6,398 bases of DNA. Source: Kiritimatiellia bacterium. Lineage in GTDB: Bacteria; Verrucomicrobiota; Kiritimatiellia; RFP12; UBA1067. The position numbers were made by a program, and so were the translations under genes. Within the stretch, counting starts at the first letter, position 1. Each line of letters opens with the position of its first letter. The notes under the pieces are model-generated. The model did not search any database and was not told the origin of the DNA. It saw nothing but the letters and a program-made list of their open reading frames with translations. Below are positions 1 to 6,215 of this stretch, piece after piece. The DNA is taken from positions 1 to 6,398 of the forward strand of contig JAQWAM010000081.1 of the NCBI GenBank assembly GCA_028707675.1, read 5' to 3'.

Positions 1-1
1 G

Positions 2-967
2 GAAAAGGTTTCATATGACCTCGGCGGAGAGCGCTATCTGCGCACCGGTGAGACTTTGAGTGATTCGGTCGTAGCTGAACTGCGCGGCTTTGACGCGATC
101 TACCTGGGCGCCATCGGCCACACCGACGTCAAGCCCGGCATCCTGGAGAAGGGCGTACTGCTGCGTCTGCGTTTCGAGCTCGACCAGTACATTAACCTGC
201 GTCCGGTCAAACTGTATCCCGGTGTGCAGTGCCCGCTGCGGGACAAGGGGCCCGAGCAGATTGACTATTGCGTGATCCGCGAGAACAGCGGCGGCCTATA
301 CACCGGCATCGGCGGCCTTTCGCGCAAGGGCACAAAGGACGAGGTCGCTGTCCAGGAAATGATGTACACCTACGCGCAGGTCGTGCGCTGCCTGCGCTAC
401 GCCTTTGAATACGCCCGCAAATACGGCAAAAAGGCACGCGGCAAGGGCGATGCCAACACGCTGGCGCTGGTCGGCAAATCAAATGTGCTGACCTACATGT
501 ACGAGCTGTGGAACAGGGTCTTTGACGAGGTCGGCGCCGATTATCCGGACGTGAAACGCGAGTATTATCATGTGGACGCCACCTGCCTCTACATGGTGGC
601 CTGCCCCGAAATGTTCGACGTGGTCGTTACAGAGAACATGTTCGGCGACATCATAACCGATCTGGCGGCTGTCACTCAGGGCGGTCTGGGCGTGGCCGCT
701 GGCGGCAATCTAAACCCGGAGGGCGTCAGCATGTTCGAGCCGATCGGCGGCACCGCCCCCATGTGGGCCGGCAAGAACGCCATCAACCCGCTGGCCGCCA
801 TCGGCGCCGGGGCCATGATGCTGACGGCTCTCGGAGAGGAAAAGGCCGGCGCGGCAATCGAGAAAGCGATCGCCGCCACCACGCCGAAAATGAAGAGCCA
901 GCTTGCCGACCAGATGGGGTTCACCACCACGCAGGTGGGAGACATGGTGGCGGAAGATTTGGCTTAA
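2..967 (+). CDS. leuB: 3-isopropylmalate dehydrogenase-family protein (leuB-like), 5' end cut off by the window
   Basis: NAD-dependent beta-decarboxylating dehydrogenase, most likely converting 3-isopropylmalate to 2-oxoisocaproate in cytoplasmic leucine synthesis. The frame is open to the left edge, giving 321 visible residues of a family usually 340-370 long, so only the first few dozen (start of the Rossmann-like fold) are missing. A TTG at 56 lies inside the conserved YLRTGETL segment and is not the real start. Visible active-site set, numbered from the first visible residue: Arg57 and Arg67 in LLRLRFELDQYINLR, Arg93 and Tyr100 in VIRENSGGLY, Lys159 in GKSNVL, and metal-binding Asp192, Asp216 and Asp220 around TENMFGDIITD. 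The spacing mostly matches known IPMDHs, with about 13 extra residues between the Tyr and the Lys. EPIGGTAP (246-253) and INPLAAIG form the cofactor side. Related tartrate, isocitrate or homoisocitrate dehydrogenases share the fold, so substrate is inferred. It stops at TAA 965-967, sharing bases with the stop of the opposing kinase gene. Confidence 0.9.
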   Translation, partial: EKVSYDLGGERYLRTGETLSDSVVAELRGFDAIYLGAIGHTDVKPGILEKGVLLRLRFELDQYINLRPVKLYPGVQCPLRDKGPEQIDYCVIRENSGGLYTGIGGLSRKGTKDEVAVQEMMYTYAQVVRCLRYAFEYARKYGKKARGKGDANTLALVGKSNVLTYMYELWNRVFDEVGADYPDVKREYYHVDATCLYMVACPEMFDVVVTENMFGDIITDLAAVTQGGLGVAAGGNLNPEGVSMFEPIGGTAPMWAGKNAINPLAAIGAGAMMLTALGEEKAGAAIEKAIAATTPKMKSQLADQMGFTTTQVGDMVAEDLA

Positions 968-2097
968 TCCAGGCTGGCCACTTCCATTTGCGGCAGCAGC
1001 AGGGAAAAAACGGAGCCCTTGCCGGGCTCAGAGGCCAGACGGATCTGCCCGTTGTGCTCGGATAAGATCGCGCGGGTGATGCTCAGCCCCAGCCCGGTGC
1101 CCTTGCCGTGCGGTTTGGTCGTGAAGAAGGACTTGAAAATCTTCTCCTGCAACTCAGGCGGCACACCAACACCGGTGTCGCTCACCGCGCAATTCCAGCA
1201 AGGCACGTCATCAAGAGTTTCCGCCTCGATTTTTATAGATAGCCCGCGCTCTTGGCAGTTTGCCAGCGCGTCGCAAGCGTTGGAAAACAGGTTCAGAAAT
1301 ATCTGCTGAATCTGATTGCGGTCGCCCCTGATCCAGTGTTTGCCCTTGACCACCGGGCAATTGACCTTGATGTTACTGTTCCTGATGCGGTGGGCCATGA
1401 TAAAGAGCGCGTCGTTGACCGGAACGAAAAGGTCGACCGGCACATGCTTCTCCTTGACCCCGCGCGAAAAATCGCGCAACCGCGTGGTCAGGTTCTCCAT
1501 GACTGCGGCCGACTCGTTGACGGTCTCGCAATAAGCCACGAGCTGCTCGCGTATGTCCCGGGCGTTCACGTTGCCGCCTTCGAGAGTCTTCGATATCACC
1601 GTCGAACTTAAAATGATGGCTGTCAGGGGATTGTTGAGATCATGCACGACACCCGCCGCTAGTTCACCGATGGCGGCCAGGCGCCCGGCGTGTATGAGAT
1701 GGTCCTGCATCTCCTTCAACTGCCGCATGTCGCGAGAGACAGTGAAAGTCTGGGCGAACCCCCCCTGCTCGTCATGGATCACGAAAGTTCGCAGCTCCAC
1801 CGGAATGCGTGTGCCGTCCTTGGCCATGAACAGGCTTTCGACGGTTTTCTCTCCGGACCGCTTGACTTCTCTGAAACCTTGTTCGACCGCGTCTAAAATC
1901 TCCGGGGGGTAAAGCTGGCGTATGTTCATAGCGCCCAACTCTTGCGCGGTGTAACCCAGCAGAGCCGAGGCGGTGCGGTTGACATACACGATATTTCCGT
2001 CTTCGTCGACGGAATGGATCATGTCGGGAAAGTTCTCGATAAGCGCGTCGAAGACCTTAAGCGTGTCGATCTGGTTGCCTTTGGTGTTTATAAACAT
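964..2097 (-). CDS. Soluble PAS-domain sensor histidine kinase (orphan)
   Basis: Protein of 377 residues that should sense a signal through a PAS domain, autophosphorylate on histidine and pass phosphate to an unknown response regulator. Domains in order: PAS, about residues 11-130 (ENFPDMIHSVDEDGNIVYVN, then AKDGTRIPVELRTF); HisKA dimerisation and phosphoacceptor region, about 133-215, with His152 in GELAAGVVHDLNNPL; HATPase_c ATP-binding domain, about 255-372, with N-box Asn269/Asn273 (FLNLFSNACDAL), G1 box DTGVGVP at 307-313, F-box near FKSFFTTK and G2 box GKGTGLGLS. All catalytic boxes look intact. The H-box (HDLNNPL) resembles the NtrB/AtoS-like group. No signal peptide or membrane segment is seen, so it is probably cytoplasmic, and there is no receiver domain. 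ATG at 2097 is preceded by AGGG (2106-2109) at 8-nt spacing. It lies 37 nt after infA and probably shares its transcript. No response regulator is in the window, so signal and output are unknown. Confidence 0.93.
   Translation of the reverse strand: MFINTKGNQIDTLKVFDALIENFPDMIHSVDEDGNIVYVNRTASALLGYTAQELGAMNIRQLYPPEILDAVEQGFREVKRSGEKTVESLFMAKDGTRIPVELRTFVIHDEQGGFAQTFTVSRDMRQLKEMQDHLIHAGRLAAIGELAAGVVHDLNNPLTAIILSSTVISKTLEGGNVNARDIREQLVAYCETVNESAAVMENLTTRLRDFSRGVKEKHVPVDLFVPVNDALFIMAHRIRNSNIKVNCPVVKGKHWIRGDRNQIQQIFLNLFSNACDALANCQERGLSIKIEAETLDDVPCWNCAVSDTGVGVPPELQEKIFKSFFTTKPHGKGTGLGLSITRAILSEHNGQIRLASEPGKGSVFSLLLPQMEVASLD
1005..1029 (-). terminator. Terminator-like hairpin inside the 3' end of the kinase gene
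   Basis: On the - strand a perfect 6-bp stem, GAGCCC with GGGCTC (1029-1024 and 1018-1013), closes a 5-nt loop and is followed by CG and six T (1010-1005), the form of an intrinsic terminator. It lies inside the kinase frame, about 40 nt before the stop codon, where it encodes the SEPGKGSVF stretch common at the end of HATPase domains. Coding constraint could produce it by chance, and a terminator here would give mRNA lacking a stop codon. It is nonetheless the only terminator-shaped signal near the end of this - strand unit. Confidence 0.25.
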
Positions 2098-2117
2098 GTC
2101 CCGTGCCCTTTATGGGT

Positions 2118-2134
2118 TGCGGGCTCCGCCCGCA
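2118..2134 (-). other. GC-rich hairpin directly after the infA stop codon
   Basis: A perfect 7-bp stem, TGCGGGC with GCCCGCA, around a 3-nt loop fills the infA-kinase gap right next to the infA TAA at 2137-2135. On the - strand it is followed by ACCCATAAAGGG, not a T run, so it does not look like an intrinsic terminator. It may protect the infA 3' end, lower read-through into the kinase, or be a single copy of a dispersed palindromic repeat. No second copy is in the window. Confidence 0.5.
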
Positions 2135-2356
2135 TTAATTCTTGTGACGGTAAATTATACGTCCCTTGCTCAGGTCGTAGGGCGATATCTCAAGCGTGAC
2201 GCGGTCGCCCGCGGCGATCTTGATGAAAAATTTGCGCATCTTACCTGAAATGTGCGCCAGAACCTCGTGCCCGTTTTCAAGACGCACTTTATACATGGTG
2301 GCAGGCAGAACCTTGACCACAACCCCTATCACCTCTATCGCATCATCACTAGGCAT
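2135..2356 (-). CDS. infA: Translation initiation factor IF-1
   Basis: Small S1-like OB-fold protein that binds the A site of the 30S subunit and, with IF-2 and IF-3, directs start-codon selection; essential in most bacteria. It has 73 residues, against the usual 71-73. The diagnostic core is clear: [50 protein letters not shown] and a terminal YRHKN. ATG at 2356-2354 is preceded by AGGA (2368-2365) at 8-nt spacing, and the protein begins in register with other IF-1s. In many bacteria infA lies in or near the ribosomal-protein cluster or alone; here it sits between a glycogen branching enzyme gene and a kinase gene. A candidate promoter at 2390-2418 suggests transcription independent of glgAB. 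The FF in [10 protein letters not shown], where many IF-1s have NF or YI, is a small variation within the family. Confidence 0.97.
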   Translation of the reverse strand: MPSDDAIEVIGVVVKVLPATMYKVRLENGHEVLAHISGKMRKFFIKIAAGDRVTLEISPYDLSKGRIIYRHKN

Positions 2357-2389
2357 AATTCAGTTCCTGAAAGCTCTCAAAGTTTTAGA

Positions 2390-2418
2390 AATGTAACATG
2401 AAGCGTTGCAGTTGGCAA
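2390..2418 (-). promoter_or_regulatory. Candidate sigma70-type promoter for infA and the kinase
   Basis: Read on the - strand, TTGCCA (2418-2413; five of six bases match TTGACA) is separated by exactly 17 nt from TACATT (2395-2390; four of six match TATAAT). Transcription would begin near 2383, leaving a leader of about 25 nt with the infA Shine-Dalgarno AGGA at 2368-2365. Position and spacing are good, but this is a visual match to a degenerate consensus without experimental support, and the organism's sigma factor preference is unknown. Confidence 0.45.
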
Positions 2419-2429
2419 GCAACGCGTTC
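2400..2429. repeat. Inverted repeat around the candidate infA -35 box
   Basis: Arms GAAGCGTTGC (2400-2409) and GCAACGC-g-TTC (2419-2429, with one bulged base at 2426) pair over 10 bp around a 9-nt loop, and the candidate -35 hexamer (2413-2418) is in the loop. It could be an operator for a dimeric regulator of infA. As RNA it could instead be the end-of-transcript hairpin of glgB, which stops at 2492, but only TTCATGTTACATTT follows on the - strand, so the terminator reading is weak. Confidence 0.45.
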
Positions 2430-2491
2430 TAAAAGGGTTGCGATTACGAGAATTACTAAACCATATGGAGCATTTCGGGATACCGCTGTTA

Positions 2492-3754
2492 CTATAGCCG
2501 CCGCTCCAGCACCATAGCCGTGCGGCAGGGCAGGTAGACTTTGATCACATGACAAAGCTCGCTGCCGCGCATTTCTTTCAAAATGCTGAAGGTCTGGTAT
2601 TTTTCTATGCGTCCCTGTCCTCCAAAGCGCTCTTCGTCACTGTCCAGCAACAGCCGGTACTCTCCCGGCGGAACGACCACACTGAAATCCGTGACCGAAC
2701 AGTCGCTGTGGAAGTTCAACAGGAACACCAGCGGGCCGCGCTCGAAAACCAGAACCTTGAGCGTGTCCGACACGAAAAGGCGTCGCGGCACTGTGCCCTC
2801 CAGCGCGCCGCTCTCTTGGATCAAGCGTATGATAGCCTCGTCGAACTCACCAAGACACCAGTACAACAGGTCTTGATTGTCGCGCAAAGCCCACTGGCGC
2901 CGCGCATAGTGGCAGGAAAAATTATTGCCCTCCCGCGGGAAATCGATCCACTCCGGATGCCCGAACTCGTTGCCCATGAAATTCAGGTAGCCATGACCCG
3001 CCGTTCCCAGCGTGGCCAAACGCGCCAGCTTGTGCAGCGCCACCCCGCGCGCGGTCTTGAGGCTGGCCGAGGCGCGCGACATCTCGTCATAAATCGCGGC
3101 ATCGACAAGTTGGAAGAAGAAGGTCTTGCCGCCCACCAACGCCTGATCGTGGCTTTCCAGATAGTTGATGGTCTGCTCGTCGGAACGGCGGTTGGTCAGC
3201 TCGTGCCAGAGATAACCGATACTCCAATCCTCGTCGCAGACCTCGCGCGCCATGCGGAACCAGCACTCGGGCACCCCCATAGCCATGCGGTAATCGAACC
3301 CGGCGCCGTTGTCGTCGATCGGCGCGGCTATCCCGGGCATGCCGCTCACGTCTTCGGCCAAGGTGATCGCGTCCGGGCGAACTTCATGTATGATGCGGTT
3401 GGCAAGATTGCAGTAGACCCAGGCATCTTCGTCGACCGTGGCGTCAAAATACTGGCCGTAGTCCAGAAAATCCACACCCAGACCGTGGTGCAAATACAGC
3501 ATGCTGGTGATACCGTCGAAGCGGAACCCGTCTACCCGGAACTCATCAAGCCAGTAACGGCAATTTGACAGCAGAAAATGCAAGACATCCGTCTTGCCGT
3601 AGTCGAAACAGCGCGAGTCCCAAGCCTCGTGCCAGCCGCGCAAGCCGTCATGAAAATACTGGTAGGGAGTACCGTCAAACAGCGACAACCCCTCGCGCTC
3701 GTTCTTGACCGCGTGCGAATGCACTATGTCGATGATCACGGCCAGACCTGCCAA
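2492..3754 (-). CDS. glgB: glgB downstream fragment: catalytic barrel and C-terminal all-beta domain
   Basis: An open frame of 420 residues holding most of the branching enzyme. GH13 conserved regions, numbered in the fragment (add 250 for the repaired protein): region I DIVHSH at 9-14; region II RVDGFRFDG with the expected nucleophile Asp80; region III LAEDVSG with the expected acid/base Glu134; region IV ESHDQ with transition-state stabiliser Asp203. GNEFGHPEW (261-269) follows, then a C-terminal beta domain from about 325 (VLVFERGPLVFLLNFH, YRLLLDSD, YLPCRTAMVL) to TAG at 2494-2492. The listed start is a TTG at 3754 without a Shine-Dalgarno sequence before it; the upstream codons GAC GCG GCG CAT continue the conserved protein, so I do not believe this is a genuine start. 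All three catalytic residues are here, but the N-terminal carbohydrate-binding module and first barrel strands are not, so independent activity is unlikely. Confidence 0.75.
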   Translation of the reverse strand: MAGLAVIIDIVHSHAVKNEREGLSLFDGTPYQYFHDGLRGWHEAWDSRCFDYGKTDVLHFLLSNCRYWLDEFRVDGFRFDGITSMLYLHHGLGVDFLDYGQYFDATVDEDAWVYCNLANRIIHEVRPDAITLAEDVSGMPGIAAPIDDNGAGFDYRMAMGVPECWFRMAREVCDEDWSIGYLWHELTNRRSDEQTINYLESHDQALVGGKTFFFQLVDAAIYDEMSRASASLKTARGVALHKLARLATLGTAGHGYLNFMGNEFGHPEWIDFPREGNNFSCHYARRQWALRDNQDLLYWCLGEFDEAIIRLIQESGALEGTVPRRLFVSDTLKVLVFERGPLVFLLNFHSDCSVTDFSVVVPPGEYRLLLDSDEERFGGQGRIEKYQTFSILKEMRGSELCHVIKVYLPCRTAMVLERRL

Positions 3755-4503
3755 ATGCGCCGCGTCACCAGTGCCTTTAGTTCTTCCGGTGTGCCGAAAC
3801 GCGACGAGCAGGCAAAGAAGCTCGACACATGATAACCGAACGAGCCGTAGTAAGGATGCTCCATCACAGCCATGAGCTGAAGCGTGTTGTATCCCGCCGC
3901 CACGATCCGCGGCAGAACTTTCTCGCGGAATTCAGCGTACGACCCCACGGCTGGCTTGTCCTGCGCCATGCCTACATGCGCCTCGTACACCAAAGGCGCG
4001 CGCTGAGGCACTTTAAAGTTATCGGCTTTCCAGACATACGGCTCGGGATCCCATACCTGCGCCGCGAAGAGCAACGTTTCAGGATCCTGCACAACCCTGC
4101 GCGCGTAAGCCGGAATGCGCTCGCCGCGCCCGCCGTTCCACGCCATCTCAAGACGGTAGAATTGGCCATGCCGCAAACGCTCATCCGGCAAGAATATCTC
4201 CCAGACATTGCGCCCGGGCAAACGGCTCAGACGAAAGGAGTCATCAACACGCCAGCCTGAAAAATCCCCTACCAGCCAGATCCCGGCGGCGTTCGGCGCC
4301 CACTCGCGAAAAACCCAGCCGCCGTCATGTCTGTGTAAGCCGTAATATTCATGAGCGCACGCGAACTCGGAAAGGCGTTCCACACCATTACTCAGCTGAG
4401 CCGCCTTCTCGGCAGCCGCACGCGCGCGCCTGCGTATTATTGCGGCGTAAGGCGCAAGGTACGGGTCTTCCAGAAGCGACGAACGGATAGCTGATTCCGG
4501 CAT
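3736..4503 (-). CDS. glgB: glgB upstream fragment: N-terminal region, CBM48 and start of the barrel
   Basis: Encodes 255 residues, of which 246 are genuine branching enzyme and the last nine (TRRIWQVWP) are out-of-frame read-through. Layout: an N-terminal helical region, about 1-50 (LLEDPYLAPYAAIIRRR); a CBM48 beta-sandwich, about 55-160, with GLHRHDGGWVFREWAPNA and GDFSGW typical of branching enzymes; then barrel entry with LVYEAHVGMA, YNTLQLMAVMEHPYYGSFGYHVSSFFA and RFGTPEELKALV. The start is ATG 4503-4501 because GGAGG (4515-4511) lies 7 nt upstream; the longer in-frame ATG at 4542 would add 13 residues spanning that site. No catalytic acid residue lies in this piece, so by itself it could at most bind glucan. 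Confidence 0.8.
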   Translation of the reverse strand: MPESAIRSSLLEDPYLAPYAAIIRRRARAAAEKAAQLSNGVERLSEFACAHEYYGLHRHDGGWVFREWAPNAAGIWLVGDFSGWRVDDSFRLSRLPGRNVWEIFLPDERLRHGQFYRLEMAWNGGRGERIPAYARRVVQDPETLLFAAQVWDPEPYVWKADNFKVPQRAPLVYEAHVGMAQDKPAVGSYAEFREKVLPRIVAAGYNTLQLMAVMEHPYYGSFGYHVSSFFACSSRFGTPEELKALVTRRIWQVWP

Positions 4504-4510
4504 ACTCTGA

Positions 4511-4515
4511 CCTCC
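4511..4515 (-). promoter_or_regulatory. Ribosome binding site that fixes the glgB start
   Basis: GGAGG on the - strand, 7 nt before ATG 4503. It is the strongest Shine-Dalgarno match in the window, and it favours the start at 4503 over the in-frame ATG at 4542. Confidence 0.8.
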
Positions 4516-4556
4516 TGAAACAATTTCCTGACAAGGGAACACCAGGCTCCCGGTTC

Positions 4557-4580
4557 AAAACCGCTGATGACCGCGGCTTT
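4557..4580 (-). terminator. Terminator- or attenuator-like hairpin between glgA and glgB
   Basis: On the - strand, AAAGCCGC (4580-4573) pairs with GCGGTTTT (4564-4557) over 8 bp including one G-T wobble, around an 8-nt loop. The T run forms the outer stem, as in bidirectional A-tract/T-tract terminators; on the + strand the stem carries an A-C mismatch but is followed by further T. It could partly terminate glgA transcription and lower glgB output. The GC core is only 4 bp, so it would be weak. The rest of the 126-nt gap has no clear promoter. Confidence 0.3.
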
Positions 4581-4629
4581 TTTGCGGACACTTTGTTTAA
4601 TCGTTGTTGTCTGGTTCTTAAACGCCGAC

Positions 4630-6165
4630 TCACTCGAAGGAACGGACCAACGGCCGTTTTAGCATCTTCTCGTAGATGTCGATGTAGTTCTTGGCGCAGG
4701 TCTCGTGGTTGAATCGGGCACGGCCATCACGCATAATCCGCGCCACAGTACGCTCCTTCTCCGGTGCGGGCTGCCTGTAAAACTCCATGGCTTTGTCCAT
4801 CGCCCAATCCAGACCGCGGCTATCGTAAACTCTGAAGACAAAGCCGTTGCCCCGGTCTTTGGGCAGATCCAGATGTTCGACCGTGTCGTGCAGGCCGCCC
4901 GTGTCATGCACCACGGGCAGCGATCCGTAAAGCTGCCCGACCATCTGCGGCAGGCCGCACGGCTCAAAAAGCGACGGCACCAGCGTGAAGTCCGAGGCCG
5001 CATACCCCTGCTGCGAAAGCGCTTGGTTGAAATCGCAAACCGCCAGACAGCCATAAAGCTCGTGTATTTTCAAGATGTCGTGAAAATGCTTCTGGAACAC
5101 ACCGTTAGCCACCACCGCGAGCTGAACATGCCGCCTCCTGTGCCGCGACATGAAACGGAAGAGTATGTCAGCAAGCAACTGCGGCCCCTTCTGGGCCGGA
5201 TCAAGACGCGAAGGCCAGAAGAACAAGGGCGCGTCAGGATTTTCTTCAAGCCCCAGTTTGCGTTGGAAAGCGACCTTGTTCGCGCGCTTGGCCTCCCGGT
5301 GGTCTTCAGGACCGTAGCGCACATCTAGATTCGGGTCGGTCTCTGGGTTGTCTGACAGATCCGGCGCGTTCAAGATGCCAGCCGCGCAACCGGCGCGTTG
5401 TTTGTTACGGATTTCCTGGCGCAGCGCCTCCGGAATGAAATCGTGCCACCCGTTTACTATCTCCTCAAGGAACTTGGGGCTGACGGTATTGATGAAGTGC
5501 GAAGCGAAAACGCCGCTCGTCTGCATGTCGATCATGTTGCTGCCGCGCGACTCCTCGTAATTATGCGGAACGCGCTTGTAATACAGGTTGCCCCAGAACT
5601 CAGCCGCGTCAATACCGGCGTCCTCTATATTGGCCAGCGTCAGATGATGCGTGTGGATGTTGTGAACCGTGAACAGGCACGGAATTCCCATGCGCCGGGC
5701 CGCGCCCGGGATCAGGCCGGTCATCCAGTCGTTGCAGTGTATCAGATCCGGCCTCACCGTCGGGATTATGTTGTTGATGATCTCGCGCGAGAAAGCCAAG
5801 GCCAGCTTGGGATTCTCGTTCTGCGAATCGCTGTAAACCGTGTCGCGGTAATAGAAGCAGCGGTCTTCCGCCAGATGGATACGGGAGTCCGGCAGGCGGC
5901 TTTTGTAGACGCGCAATTCATCGCTGATGAGCTGGCCCACATCCACATGGAACATGCGCCGGTAATGCGGCAACGCCACATGCACGTCGGCGCCCAGATC
6001 GAAAAGCGCTGCCACCAGCGAGGCCGAGACATCAGCCAGCCCCCCCGCCTTGGCCGTCAGGCGGCACGCCATGTTGCCCATGCCGGACGGCAGGTAAGTG
6101 ATCTCCGGCGTGACGATCAGTATTCTGGGCTTGTTCGGACTTTTAGCTTTTCTCTTGCTGGCCAT
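4630..6165 (-). CDS. glgA: Glycogen (starch) synthase, GT5 family
   Basis: Retaining GT-B glycosyltransferase adding glucose, expected from ADP-glucose, to alpha-1,4-glucan ends in the cytoplasm. It has 511 residues, slightly above the usual 470-490. N-terminal Rossmann domain: RILIVTPEI (14-22), substrate-binding loop KAGGLADV with Lys39, VALPHYRRMF, HCNDWMTGLIP (143-153) and VHNIH. C-terminal domain: PSRLDPAQKG with Arg320 and Lys326, then PSLFEPCGLPQ with Glu401 of the conserved E-x7-E-type nucleotide-sugar site, and TGGLHDTV (422-429). About 12 extra residues (around SGMGNMACRLTA) sit between the first beta strand and the KxGGL loop, unlike E. coli GlgA. ATG 6165 is the earliest possible start, because TAA lies in frame at 6192-6190. 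The Shine-Dalgarno is awkward: GAGAGG is 1 nt from ATG and AGGAGAGG about 13 nt. The gene lies 126 nt upstream of glgB and 50 nt after a coiled-coil gene. Donor specificity (ADP- or UDP-glucose) is inferred from family. Confidence 0.95.
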   Translation of the reverse strand: MASKRKAKSPNKPRILIVTPEITYLPSGMGNMACRLTAKAGGLADVSASLVAALFDLGADVHVALPHYRRMFHVDVGQLISDELRVYKSRLPDSRIHLAEDRCFYYRDTVYSDSQNENPKLALAFSREIINNIIPTVRPDLIHCNDWMTGLIPGAARRMGIPCLFTVHNIHTHHLTLANIEDAGIDAAEFWGNLYYKRVPHNYEESRGSNMIDMQTSGVFASHFINTVSPKFLEEIVNGWHDFIPEALRQEIRNKQRAGCAAGILNAPDLSDNPETDPNLDVRYGPEDHREAKRANKVAFQRKLGLEENPDAPLFFWPSRLDPAQKGPQLLADILFRFMSRHRRRHVQLAVVANGVFQKHFHDILKIHELYGCLAVCDFNQALSQQGYAASDFTLVPSLFEPCGLPQMVGQLYGSLPVVHDTGGLHDTVEHLDLPKDRGNGFVFRVYDSRGLDWAMDKAMEFYRQPAPEKERTVARIMRDGRARFNHETCAKNYIDIYEKMLKRPLVRSFE

Positions 6166-6215
6166 GCCTCTCTGCCGTCCTCTCCTGTGTTAGCTTGTCG
6201 CGCCCGCGTCTGCGC

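Larger units (their letters stand above)
2492..4503 (-). pseudogene. glgB: 1,4-alpha-glucan branching enzyme, eukaryote-like GH13_8 type, interrupted by a -1 frameshift
   Basis: The enzyme cleaves alpha-1,4-glucan chains and reattaches them by alpha-1,6 bonds to branch glycogen in the cytoplasm. The gene is split over two frames. After codon 246 (GTG, 3768-3766) the reading runs into TRRIWQVWP and TGA at 3738-3736; restoring one G at about 3766 (GTG-GAC) gives ALVDAAHLAGLAVIIDIVHSH and one continuous protein of about 670 residues, the normal length for this type. Motifs such as LLSNCRYWLDEFRVDGFRFDG, MLYLHHG, AEDVSGMP, ESHDQALVG and GNEFGHPEWIDFPR resemble human GBE1 and plant branching enzymes more than the common bacterial GlgB (GH13_9), a view from remembered family sequences. 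There is no other stop or frameshift, so either the lesion is recent or it is a base-calling error. No slippery heptamer suggests programmed frameshifting. It follows glgA by 126 nt, in the same direction. Confidence 0.8.

Noticed and set aside
2549..3568. 339-residue + strand open frame opposite glgB
   Set aside because: It mirrors the branching enzyme codons, has no recognisable domain, and lies antisense to strongly conserved GH13 sequence.
3750..3772. Programmed ribosomal frameshift in glgB
   Set aside because: A -1 shift would restore the frame, but there is no X-XXY-YYZ heptamer and no reason known for this family to use one.
4504..4542. Longer glgB N terminus from ATG 4542 (MFPCQEIVSGGQS)
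   Set aside because: The extra codons cover the strong GGAGG ribosome site, and homologous proteins begin near the PESA... start.
4504..4629. Separate promoter for glgB
   Set aside because: No -35/-10 pair with acceptable match and spacing could be found in the gap; only weak TTTAAG/TAAACA-like hexamers.
4388..4633. 81-residue - strand frame with a GTG start overlapping the glgA stop (GTGA)
   Set aside because: It looks like a translationally coupled small gene, but it runs through the glgA-glgB gap and out of frame into conserved glgB; composition is Arg/Cys-rich with no motif.
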